Below, in pieces: positions 54,565 to 64,000 of a stretch of 64,000 nucleotides of DNA. The notes under the pieces were generated by a model. That model made no database searches. It saw only the letters and a list, made by a program, of their open reading frames with translations, and was not told the origin of the DNA. Numbering within the stretch: the stretch's first letter is position 1; each line of letters opens with the position of its first letter. The stretch is from Epiperipatus broadwayi (Eukaryota > Onychophora > Udeonychophora > Euonychophora > Peripatidae), in assembly GCA_028023455.1 (NCBI GenBank), contig JAQFVV010000561.1, forward strand, positions 248,001-312,000, in the 5' to 3' direction. The translations under genes and the position numbers were made by a program.

Positions 54565-56253
54565 GCAGTCAATCTGATGCTCAGATTGAGCTTCACAGCC
54601 CACTCAGAATCTCCCATCACCAAACCATATTCAAACTCTATCCTTACATACATATACATATTTATTAATACATACATATTATAGGTGAGGGGAGATTACT
54701 TTTAAAACATATATAAAAGCAAAATCTATTATATTAATGTGTATTTTAAAATTATATTTATAATTTATTATTTATTTTAGTAATGGTGGTCAGAAAAAAA
54801 GTAATGCAATCCTGCTGAATATTCTCAAATGCAATTAAATCAATTAATCGGAAATCCATTAGTCCAAATTAAAAAGTTTTAATTTCATAACAGTAATGTA
54901 AAAACTTATTAGTGGAAAGTTTATCCACTTCAAATTTGTTTTAAAATCTCAGATTATATTTTAAAACAATCGTTTGAGAAATTCTTAGTAGGATTGCATT
55001 GTCTTTAAAACTTACATGAACAAAAAGTGCATCAGGTCAGCAAATTTTACGTCCACTAAGTGCATAAAATGCCTCAGGTCTAGCAACTAAAGTGCATTCT
55101 AAGATAACCTGAAAATAGTATAAATACTACTAGATTTGAATCCCAAAAAAGAATTTGTAATTCTATAACAGCAATGGTAAATATAATTCATGCTCATCAT
55201 TATAGCAATTCAATTTGTCAATGAAAATATTTACCTTTCTCACCATTAAACATGCTCTTTTCTGCACTCAGTGCCCAGGATCCTGTTACCCACAAACTTT
55301 AATATACATAAAAACTGAATAATAAAAATTCTATCTGGCTGACTGACCAAATCTAACTAGATCTAGTTTGCCAACTCCAATGGATGTTGTAAACACCTAG
55401 AATTGCTACTAATTGCCAAGGTAAAAAACCCAAGCCACTGCCTAATCCTTAAATTCTTAAGTTCAGCCTTCTATAAATATTTCTCATAACCCTGTCTGTA
55501 ATTTCAAATGATATCATTCTATCATGTGATCTTTCGACCATAAATTAAATATTTTGTTTAAATAATTTGTAATTTATTTACCTGAGATTAGCATGTATTT
55601 AACTCTATATAACTTTCTTTAATTTTTATCTTATAATTGAGCCTCTACTAAATAAGTATAATATTTTTTTTCCTTTTCATGAGGCAATAATATTTTATGA
55701 CTATTATTATGTTTTATAGTTTATATATTTAAATAATATGCCAATAATTTCTCACATTCTCCAGTAAGTTTGTTTTTTCTTTGTAACTTACCCCTCTCTA
55801 CTTTATGGGGTGACTAAATTAGCTTTAATTAAAAGAAGTCTTCTTATTTTTATCTTAGCAAATGCTTGCAAATTTGGGGAAAAGAAATTAATTATCTCAT
55901 AATGTCATTGAAGAAAAACAGAGTAGAAATCTGTTTTTCTAAAAAAAAATTTTTTTTTTCATTTAAATAATAAGTGCTAATCTTAAAAACTCAAGTTTGT
56001 TATATAAAATTAAATCTGTTTATTTTTAAATTAATAACCACCACCTCATTCATATGTATCTAATTATGTTTATTATAATATAAAATCAATTTTGACTGAA
56101 TTATCATATTCATTAACATTATGGGGAGTTCATATATAAATTAAAGAAGTGTGGGTGGGGATTCTCTATCCCAGTGATTTGTGTATCTTATTGATAAGTT
56201 TAAATGATCCATTACTGTTTAGTAGTCTAATCATTCCATTACATTGAATATTG

Positions 56254-56255
<2 letters not shown>

Positions 56256-56316
<61 letters not shown>
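56256..56316. repeat. (TA)n microsatellite at the gypsy element border
   Basis: A pure TA run that passes directly into the outer end of the left LTR at about 56314, so the exact element border and target duplication cannot be read. Confidence 0.95.
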
Positions 56317-56318
<2 letters not shown>

Positions 56319-58492
56319 TATACCGGTTAAACTTTTACTCCTTTGATATAGCATGCGCATAAACTGAACTTGAGGGAAAATATGGTGACATGCCGAAGTA
56401 AGAAGAGATTCTAAACTCTACCATAACAGTGTTACGGACACAGAAGATACTTATGGAAAGGTTGACTCTTACATACCTTTGGGGGATGACTCTAAATCAA
56501 CCCCTCGCGCCACTCCCAGAAGGAAATTGAACTCTCCTCCTGAAAGGATATGCAAGTTCAAATGATATTAGGGCATGTGTGCTGATAAATAATTATTCAT
56601 AAAAAATAATAAATAAGTATCCTCATGCTAAATAGAGATTTAAAACCCGGTAAGATGATTTCCCATTTGCTAGCTCAGCATACTCTTTCTCAGTTAAAGA
56701 ATGGGGATCGGAAAACTCACATAATTAACTAATATGGGGTTAGAGAAAGTAAATGACAAAGAGAATAAAGAACAATTATGGCAGTAGTCACTTTAGAATT
56801 ATAATATAAATATTTTATTAACCCATTACCCATACCATTTATAATATGAATACATTCCCAGATTGATTAGATATACGAAACAAATGTTACACTACATGAA
56901 TCCTATTAATACAACAAAATCATAATCATAAAGAAATACTTAATAAAGCAATAATTAAATTAAATAAAGGAAAATTTCTTTCTTAATAAGAAAATAAATC
57001 AAATAATTATACATGAGAGGTAGTGATCTGTGGATTATAAGTAAACTCACACATATGCATTACGCAAATAAGGAAAAATTAACAAGTTATATCCAGGTGT
57101 GTTTATGTACGTATGTACATGAAATATATATTTATGAAATGGATATTAAATTTAAAATAAAATAAACACAAAAAAATAGTGTACCCGATAAAGTCTATGA
57201 GCATTCTTGTATGGGTTTTGAGTGGGCTATATGTTCATCTACTGCGGCAAGGGCTGGACTTGACTGTGTTATAAGTTCATAGAATTGATCATCATAACCT
57301 TGATGCTTGAATCTCAGGATTTACATTCTGTTGGGACAGCAGGAGCAGAGCTGGATGGATGCGCTGAAGTTGGCTTCTATTCCATGATCATTTTATCTGC
57401 AAGCGAATGCTTGAGTTGCATCTTTAAGTTGGAGAACGGATATTCAACAGGATATTAAATGATATCAATCATCCTTTATTGGTTTAAGGATCCTAGGTTA
57501 ACTGCAGGCTTCGATGGTGTGTTGTAGTTATGCTTCCATCAGAATCAACTGACTGGTTAACTTCTAGGTTATTTCAATGATGGCCAGGTATTAGAAAACA
57601 GTTGCATGACTTCGCATGTTTCCAAATAGCATTAGCTTCCCAATAAGATTTGCAAATGTGAATTGCTCTCTTTGACAAAAAAAAAGTTAGACTGCCTTCT
57701 TTGAAAAGCAAAGGTGAACTGCCTTCTTTGAAAATCAAAAGTCAACTGCCCCTTGCAATTTCAGAACAGATATCCCACCTCCATACACAAAAATTAATTA
57801 AATCTCATTGAATTGGTTTGACTAATTGTTTTAAGAATTTTATTTCTAATAAGTTTTTTCTTATTTTTTTTATATCTCCATTCAGATCACAATGAAATGA
57901 TAACATCTTTTTACTCTTGATTAATTTAATTATCAGAATTAAGTTTTTTTCTGTTTTAATTAAAAGATTGTTTCATATAACTTGAACATTCCTCTCTCCA
58001 TGCATTATCGCAAGTCTAATTAAACTCTTTTGTCCTGTTAAAATTATTTTAGTGTGGACAGGAAGTCACAATGCCTTTAGGCTTTTCTTAAATTTAAGAC
58101 AATGACTTGCTCAAATGCAACTGAAGAGAAAATGACCATTAAAACCTCGATTTTGAAATTATTCTTAAATATTTTTAATCAACATTAATATTTAAAATTT
58201 TCCTTTTTACATTTTTGTAAACCCTCAAAAAATATAAATAGAGAATAACAATTTGTTAAATGAATGCTGTTTCTTCATCAAACAAAAATATTTAAAATTA
58301 TAAATACACTTTGGAATTATCTTTTTCTTTTTAAAAAAAAATAAAAAACACAAAAATCAAAATTGTAAATACATATTTCTAAGCCTTTAAACATTGGCAT
58401 TAAACATGTGTCTGTGTGTGTGAGTTTATATTATCGCCACCGTTCTCTCTCTTAATTTATAACAATTTTTAATTATATAAATAGAATACCCA
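56314..58492 (-). repeat. Left copy of the gypsy LTR (3' LTR of the element)
   Basis: The length is about 2.18 kb if the inner border is the TG (minus strand) opposite CCCA at 58489-58492, next to the polypurine tract. The outer border is taken as the start of the match to the right LTR. The end does not read CA, so the outer border may be off by a few bases. It contains only small chance frames. Confidence 0.75.
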
Positions 58493-58501
58493 CCTACCCC
58501 C
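58493..58501 (-). promoter_or_regulatory. Polypurine tract of the gypsy element
   Basis: GGGGGTAGG on the minus strand directly precedes the TGGGTATTC start of the LTR. It is the expected plus-strand primer. Confidence 0.6.
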
Positions 58502-58671
58502 ATTTAATGGCTTTTTACGTAATTTTGACCATTAATTTAGCTGACCTTATCTTGTGCTTGTCCACATCAAACATGCCTGGCACAATACCCCCCTCTGACA
58601 TGAGACGTTTAAATGGAGTTTATCATTTTAATGTCTTTATTATTAATCGTATTTTCCAAAAACTTAACATT

Positions 58672-59001
58672 TTATACTACAGGTTTCAAGGCTCTCACAT
58701 TGTAAGTGCCCTTGATCCCTTGCTCTGTCTTAATCCGGAATGCATTATTTCCTTTGCATTCCACAATTTTGAATGGATCTTCATAAAGGTTACAGAATTT
58801 TTTAAACCGGAATTTCTCCAGTATACTTAAATGGAGAGTCCTTACCATCACTCTATCCCCTATTTTGAATTGATGCTTTGATGCACCCTTCTGTTTCTTT
58901 CTCATAATGCTCATATGCTGCATTCGGGCATAAGTCTCCTTTCTATCTGTTTCCATGTCCACAGCTTCACCTGTAACTTTGGATAATATCATCTTAAACA
59001 A
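58672..59001 (-). pseudogene. Integrase C-terminal domain, GPY/F-like
   Basis: A 109-codon minus-strand frame ends shortly before the polypurine tract. It has KIGDRVMVRT, then YEDPFKIVE in the place of the GPY/F signature, then NAFRIKTEQG and NVRALKPVV. That matches the end of Ty3/gypsy integrases that carry this module, which aids target choice. The ATG at 59001 is not the true protein start, because the domain belongs to the C-terminus of a longer Pol. It is separated from the catalytic core by frame breaks. Confidence 0.8.
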
Positions 59002-59009
59002 CTTAGAAG

Positions 59010-59716
59010 CTAGTTTTCAAAAGTGAAGGCATATTGGAGATAATGCTGTGGATTCACTAATGGACCAATTAATAAAGTCTAGTACTCGAGGTAACTGCTT
59101 GACCCATCCTCTATGGATGTCAGGTAGATAAGTACGAAAAAGTCTCCCTAGCTCCTGCATAACCCGCTCACAGGGGTTTGACTGAGGGTTACAGATGGAG
59201 GTGAATATATGTTTGATTCCCTGTTTATTTGTCCACTGTTTTCATTCTTCTGATATGAGTTGTGTCCCATGATCTGATAGGACGAACTGAAGTTTCCCAA
59301 TCTGTGAAAAATGCAGGGATCGCAGTATTCATTACTTTAATAGTTTCTCATGTAGTAGTCCTAGATAATGGATAAGAAGCCACAAATTTGTGGAAAAGGT
59401 CATACACCACAAACAAGTATCTTTTCCGATTGAAGGGTGGCAGAGGACCATAAAAATCGATGACCATTATCTCCCTTGAGTTTTGAAGTATAATCGACTC
59501 CATGGGGTTCACATATCTTTTGTTGGGTGGTTTTGCCCTCTGGCATATTTTGCACTTGTTCATCACATATATTACATCCCGGTGTATCCGTGGCCAATAA
59601 AACCAGTGCCTGAGGCAATCTTCTGTTTTTGGGATTCCATAATGCCTGTATAAGCAATGGATATATTGAATGAGAGAGTGCCTCATCTTCAATGGTACCA
59701 TGACTGCTCCATTCAT
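59010..59716 (-). pseudogene. Integrase zinc finger and DDE core, broken
   Basis: The 122-codon frame 59348-59716 contains the HHCC finger (His20, His25, Cys55, Cys58) and the first catalytic Asp in VIDFYGP (residue 87). The second Asp (SDHGTQ, codon at 59272-59274) and the Glu (NPCERV, codon at 59167-59169) follow in other frame pieces. A TGA at 59242-59244 interrupts the core. All three catalytic positions survive even though the frame does not. The enzyme would join element ends to host DNA. Confidence 0.82.
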
Positions 59717-59852
59717 CTTTTCCTTCTTGAACTTAATAATGCAGTATTTCCTCCATTAGTGTGTATCATTGCATGGTCCTTTCAGGTATTGAATCATCTC
59801 TTAGGGTTTCATCCTGGCACTGCATTATAATTTGATTTAAACATGCATCGTC

Positions 59853-60986
59853 TCATAGCTCTACAGCTATCTGAGCTAGTTCATGCTCTATGGATTCATC
59901 CACACATAAGGTCATGTTCATCATGTATGCTTGGTCCACATTCAAATGCCTTTGCTGGAGAGGCACGGGATGGTGACTTAAAGTATCAGCAACTACATTT
60001 TCAGCCCCTTTGCAGTACTGAACCATGTAATTGAACTCCTGGAGGAACAGACTCCATCTCACAAGGCGGCTATTAGTGAGGTAACTATGGTTGAGGAACT
60101 CTAAACTCTTGTGGTCAGTGATCACCACTACTTCAGATCCCAATAACATGGACAGAAATTTTTGGAAAGCCCATACAATGGCTAGAGCCTCCTTCTCTGT
60201 GATCATGTAATTGATCTCAGGCCCCTTCAATAAACGGCTTATGAAATACAACACCCTTATTCTCCCATCCAGTTGGATCTGAGACAAGGTGACACCCAAC
60301 CCATACCCACTACTGTCAGTTTGAAGTAAAAATGGTTTGCCAAAGTGTGGGTATGTGAGCACAACCTGTTTTACGAAGCTCATCTTGACCTTTTCGAAGG
60401 CTTCCTCTTGATCTGCAGTCCAATTCCATCTCATTTCCCTTCTGAGCAGCTTCAAAAGAGGTTCCATTTGGTTGGCAAATTTTTCACAAAACCTGTTGTA
60501 AAATTTGCACATCCCAAAGAATGACCGAATCTGGCATTTAGTTTTAGGCACAGAAAATTCTGTGATGGCCTTTATTTTATCGGGATGAGGTTTAATCCCT
60601 GTCTGGATGACCAGATGACCCAGGAATTCAATCTCCTCTGATACGAACACACTTTTCTTCATGTTTATCTTAATCCCTTTTTCCATGCACTTTCTGAAGA
60701 ATAATTCCAACTGCTGGAGATGCTCCTCCAGTGATGTGGATGCCACAACTACATCATCCACATACATAGTTATGATTTTCTTTGTTTCTGCCGACAAAAC
60801 TTGGTCCAGGCATCTTAGCAAACCAGCTCCACTGTTGACCAAACCAAAAGGCATTCGGTTAAATTGATAAGAATTCCCTCTATATCTAAAAGCTGTGTAC
60901 TGATGGTCCGCTGGTTGCAGCTCAATCTGCCAATAACTGACAGTCAAATCGAATGTTGAAAAGACTTTCTTTTCTTTAAACTTCAT
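59853..60986 (-). pseudogene. Ty3/gypsy reverse transcriptase and RNase H
   Basis: This 377-codon frame is the largest in the window. From the ATG at 60986: first catalytic Asp in STFDL (residue 13), MPFG (45-48), catalytic YVDD (75-78), then the connection region. RNase H follows with TDSSGYGLG (about 218), the EKEALAIVWA Glu (about 265), TDHKSL (about 290) and a last Asp in ADTLSHHP (about 345). The frame extends upstream to 61077 without the Met being a real start. The fingers segment before that is in another frame, with the change in a run of seven As (61078-61084). It ends at a TGA with the integrase in a further frame. It resembles the RT at 44060-44720. Confidence 0.93.
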
Positions 60987-61398
60987 TAATAAATCATGTA
61001 TTGGTAGAGGGATGGTACATTCGGGTATTGTGGCCCTATTGAGTTGCCAGGCATCTAAACATAGCCGGATGGCTCCATTTTTTTCTTACAATGATTAGGG
61101 GATTGCAATAAGGAGAACATTTTTCAAAAATTCCTCACTCCAACATCTGCTCCAACTACTTTTCCACCTCCTTTTTAAACTGATGAGGTATAGGGTATGA
61201 TTGTGCTTGGAATGTTCCCCTGGCTTGAGCTTAAATCTTTGTTGGTACCCCCCCAATAATCCCAGGATGTTCTGAGAATATATTACTATAGTTCTGCAGC
61301 ATAGCTTTAATTCTTTCTTTACTTTCCACAGAAACTGATCTCACTTCATTCACCCTTTCTACCAGCATATCTGGGGCAGCCTGATTAAGGCAACATGT

Positions 61399-61800
61399 TC
61401 ATTTGTCATGATATAGCTGACAGGGTAAAAATCTGGTTTCTTGGCTGTTGCATTCAACAAGTTCTTTATCGTAGTCTAGTATACATTTGCTCCTATGCAA
61501 GAAGTCTGAACTGAGCACCACCTCATGGATTAAACTGTTCTTTTTAAAACACATGGGGGTTACTTGACCATTGACTTCTAATTCCCACCAGATTTGTCTC
61601 AGCACAAGTTTTACTTTGCGATTGTTTGCTAGTGTTACTTGGGTGAGTTTCAATGGGAGGATCTCAACCTCTGGATTTTTTTTAATATGCGCTGGTATAA
61701 TTCCTCCCATTTCATGGAGATTTGACTCCCTGAGTCCAATAAGGCTGTTCCCTTAATCCCTTCCAGCAACACTATTATCTTAGGACAGTTCTGCAGAGCG
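61399..61800 (-). pseudogene. Retropepsin-type aspartic protease
   Basis: The active-site motif LLDSGSQIS is encoded on the minus strand, with the Asp codon at 61734-61736, and is preceded by a hydrophobic IIVLLEG strand. The rest of the domain continues in a neighbouring frame (61399-61710) with LTQVTLANN and a later VVLSSDFLH flap-to-C-term region. The switch between frames falls in a run of eight As (61676-61683). The protease would cut the Gag-Pol polyprotein. Confidence 0.78.
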
Positions 61801-61861
61801 TAGTTCGGTACTCTGTCTTCCCATGAACATACTAGAATTGACAGTTCTTTCCTTGTTATTT

Positions 61862-62474
61862 TTATTTCTTTCTAACTATATTTATATCCTCCACCCTTTG
61901 TTCCATTATCATTTTCTGTTCTTTTATCATATTGATATCTTGTTTTTCTATGAACTGTTTTTTGATTTGAGCCACTGTCTGGCACAGATTCTTTATTCGC
62001 TCATCATTCTCAGTTACACACATTTCTAGCTTCACTATTCTATTACTATAATCTTTCACTGTTTCTTCAACCCTTTAGTCTATTTCTTGTATTCTCTTGC
62101 AATCTGCTTCAATTACTTGCTGCCTTGTTTGGATTTATTCCAACCTATCACTATTAATCTGATGGAGACCCTACATTTTTCTTCTACACCTTGAAACCTT
62201 GTTTCAATCCCTAAGGATATTTCTTCCCTAAAGCCATCAAATTTTTAGCTATCTCCTTTGACATCTGACTGATTTCTAGCCTTATAGTATTTACAAACAT
62301 CTCCATCATTTTTATTAAGTTTTCATTTTCCCCCATGGGTTTTCCTTCATTTTGAGGCTGGCTTTCTTCTGCCATTTCCCCAATTATTTCGTCGTGCTTT
62401 TCACTCATATCTATCTTTTTTTGCTTTTGCTTTCTGGAGTGTGATCTTGTCCACATATATAGTATTATTTTCAA
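61862..62474 (-). pseudogene. Gag-like coiled-coil region of the gypsy element
   Basis: Two minus-strand frames (62211-62474, 87 codons; 61862-62059, 65 codons) are rich in Lys, Glu, Gln and Met with heptad-like hydrophobics, as in a coiled coil. No CCHC knuckle was found in or near them. Their position upstream of the protease makes them the Gag remnant. The character resembles the charged N-terminal part of the 36444-37037 frame, but I cannot show homology by eye. Confidence 0.55.
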
Positions 62475-63644
62475 TTGATTATAAATTTGCTTTGTTATAC
62501 AGCTTTAACTATATTTTATTTGATTAACTCTTAAGACTATAAAGGTTTAATGCTACTTTGATTAACTTAATTCTCTTGATTTATTTCTTTTCATAAAATA
62601 AGTCAGCGTGTGCCGTACCAAGCTTCCGTTATCCCTACCGTCATTTATTTTTCCCTTACGTGTTATATTTTTCTCATTTATTAACTATAAATCACAAAAT
62701 TATTCTGAGATTGCCCTTCAAACACCATTAAAAACATATACAAACCAAGCTAACATTAAATTGTGCTCGTATTGGGATTGTTTTCAAAACAAAACGAAAA
62801 GAAATTGATCGTGAACAGTCTTACAATTCTGAACTGTTTTGTGCCATCAAAAACTAAATTCCCTATCATGCAACTTCACAATTCTATTTTATTCAATAAA
62901 GATTTACTTTCCCTTTTTCCAAAAAAATCTTTATTTCCGCAGTCCGCCGCTTGTTTTTATACAATACGTAGTTTACGCTTGTATACTATCATTTATTTTT
63001 ACTATAACCACTTATATGTAGCTAAAACAATTTAATTCAATATTACTGTAGTGATGAAAGGTTACTTCAAAAACAAAATACATTTTTTAAAGTTATTATT
63101 TATTAAGATTCACCGCCTGTTTTTATACAATTTAAATCAATAGTATTGTGGCGACGAAGGTCGCTTAAAAAACAAAATAAAGCTTAAAATTCTTATATAT
63201 TAAGATTTGATTATGCCTATATACTGCTGTTTATTTTTATTAATTGCGCAGTTTATACTTTTATACTGCCTTTTATTCTTATTAAATACATATATATGAC
63301 AAAATAAACTTAATCAGTATTATCATAGTGACAAACGTCACTTCAAAAAAAACAAAACAAAATTTAGAATTCTTATTTATAAAGATTCTCAATCATAAAC
63401 TTTTAAATATGCACTCATGGTAATATAATCTAAATGAGTACTACTATAGTGACAATCAAAACAAAACAAAGTTTAGAATTTTATTTATTAAGTTTCTCAA
63501 TGGTTAACTTATTTTCTTTTTTTTTTAAATCTTGTCACTAACAAAAAAATTCATTCCAAATATTTTTGAGATTTTGCGAGATTTTCCCTTTTCTTTAGTT
63601 ACGTTTAGCGGCCATGTCTTTCCTATACTGGCCATGTTAAGTAA
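62475..63644. other. Leader region of the gypsy element
   Basis: This is AT-rich sequence between the primer site and the Gag-like frame. A degenerate repeat of about 120-180 bp is visible, with the recurring words AAACAAAA(T/C)AAA..TTTA(A/G)AATT and TTATTTAT(T/A)AAGATT at about 63070, 63170, 63340 and 63460, suggesting an imperfect tandem leader array. No reading frame of note. Confidence 0.5.
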
Positions 63645-63664
63645 GGCTTACATGTTAGGCACCA
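63645..63664 (-). promoter_or_regulatory. Putative primer-binding site of the gypsy element
   Basis: On the minus strand TGGTGCCTAACATGTAAGCC starts about 9 bp inside the right LTR and begins with the TGG expected opposite a tRNA CCA end. The tRNA is not identified. Confidence 0.5.
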
Positions 63665-63673
63665 AAAAATTTC

Positions 63674-64000
63674 TATTCTATACCGGTTAACTTTTATTCC
63701 ATTGATATGAGCATGCGCATAAACCGAACATGAGGGAAAATATGGTGACATGCCGAAGTAAGAAGAGATGCAAAACTCTACCGTAACAGTGTTATGGACA
63801 CAGAAGATACTTATGGAAAGGTTGACTCTTATATACCTTTGGGGGACGACTCTAAATCAACCCCTCACACCACTCCCAGAAGGAAATTTAACTCTCCTCC
63901 TGAAAGGATATGCAAGTTCAAATGATATTAGGGCATGTGTGCCGATAAATAATTATTCATAAAAATAATAAATAAGTATCCACGTGCTAAATAGAGATTT
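63674..64000 (-). repeat. Right copy of the gypsy LTR, cut by the window end
   Basis: This matches 56314-56641 at about 94%. Most of the ~2.2 kb LTR lies outside the window. Confidence 0.88.

Larger units (their letters stand above)
56314..64000 (-). mobile_element. Ty3/gypsy LTR retrotransposon, coding on minus strand
   Basis: Direct repeats beginning TATTCTATACCGG at 56314 and 63674 are the outer end of the left LTR and the inner end of the right LTR. The right LTR runs off the window. Over the ~327 bp that can be compared they differ at about 19 positions (about 94% identity), so the insertion is much older than the 32.5 kb element. Between them, on the minus strand, lie Gag-like, protease, RT, RNase H, integrase and a GPY/F-type C-terminal domain, in Ty3/gypsy order. 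A TGG primer-site candidate sits about 9 bp inside the right LTR, and a polypurine tract abuts the left LTR. Frames are broken at several places. Confidence 0.92.

Overview
The window is non-coding, repeat-rich DNA of an AT-rich invertebrate-like animal genome. It holds long (TA)n, (TTA)n and (GT)n microsatellites, tRNA-derived SINEs with target-site duplications, non-LTR, Penelope-like and Ty3/gypsy retroelements, and a degraded hAT transposase. I found no intact host gene, exon chain, rRNA, CRISPR array or prokaryotic operon. I cannot name the species. A mollusc, flatworm or similar lineage is possible, but the sequence does not decide it.

Layout: 1-1640 is the 3' part of a Tx1/L1-like LINE (+). 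1640-8900 is AT-rich and unassigned. 8900-9670 is a head-to-head arrangement of a ~330 bp repeat. 9862-11750 is a second, related LINE (-) whose (TAA)n tail is the large microsatellite. 11750-19080 is AT-rich and carries two copies of one tRNA-derived SINE (14181 and 16225). 19085-21115 is a Penelope-like element (RT plus GIY-YIG endonuclease) flanked by a truncated inverted copy. 21120-27980 is AT-rich with a small foldback and a possible hAT end. 28090-30711 holds a BED-finger/hAT transposase pseudogene (-), with a three-copy repeat on its 5' side and a hAT-like terminus. 32567-39758 is a recent LTR retrotransposon with 2.5 kb LTRs and a 4 bp target-site duplication; it has a Gag-like reading frame but no pol. 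43600-46150 is an old, internally deleted Ty3/gypsy copy (-). 47611-48126 is a near-perfect palindrome with ~255 bp arms. 48130-56250 is AT-rich with several long (TA)n tracts. 56314 to the window end is a Ty3/gypsy element (-) with about 2.2 kb LTRs and protease, RT, RNase H and integrase domains in broken frames.

How the parts relate: the two LINEs belong to one family. The old gypsy copy at 44 kb is recognisably related to the pol of the gypsy element at 56-64 kb. The pol-less 32.5-39.8 kb element resembles the latter at the LTR-internal junction, so it may be a non-autonomous partner mobilised in trans (inference). Several pol/gag frame breaks fall exactly in A homopolymers, so some may be sequence errors rather than decay.
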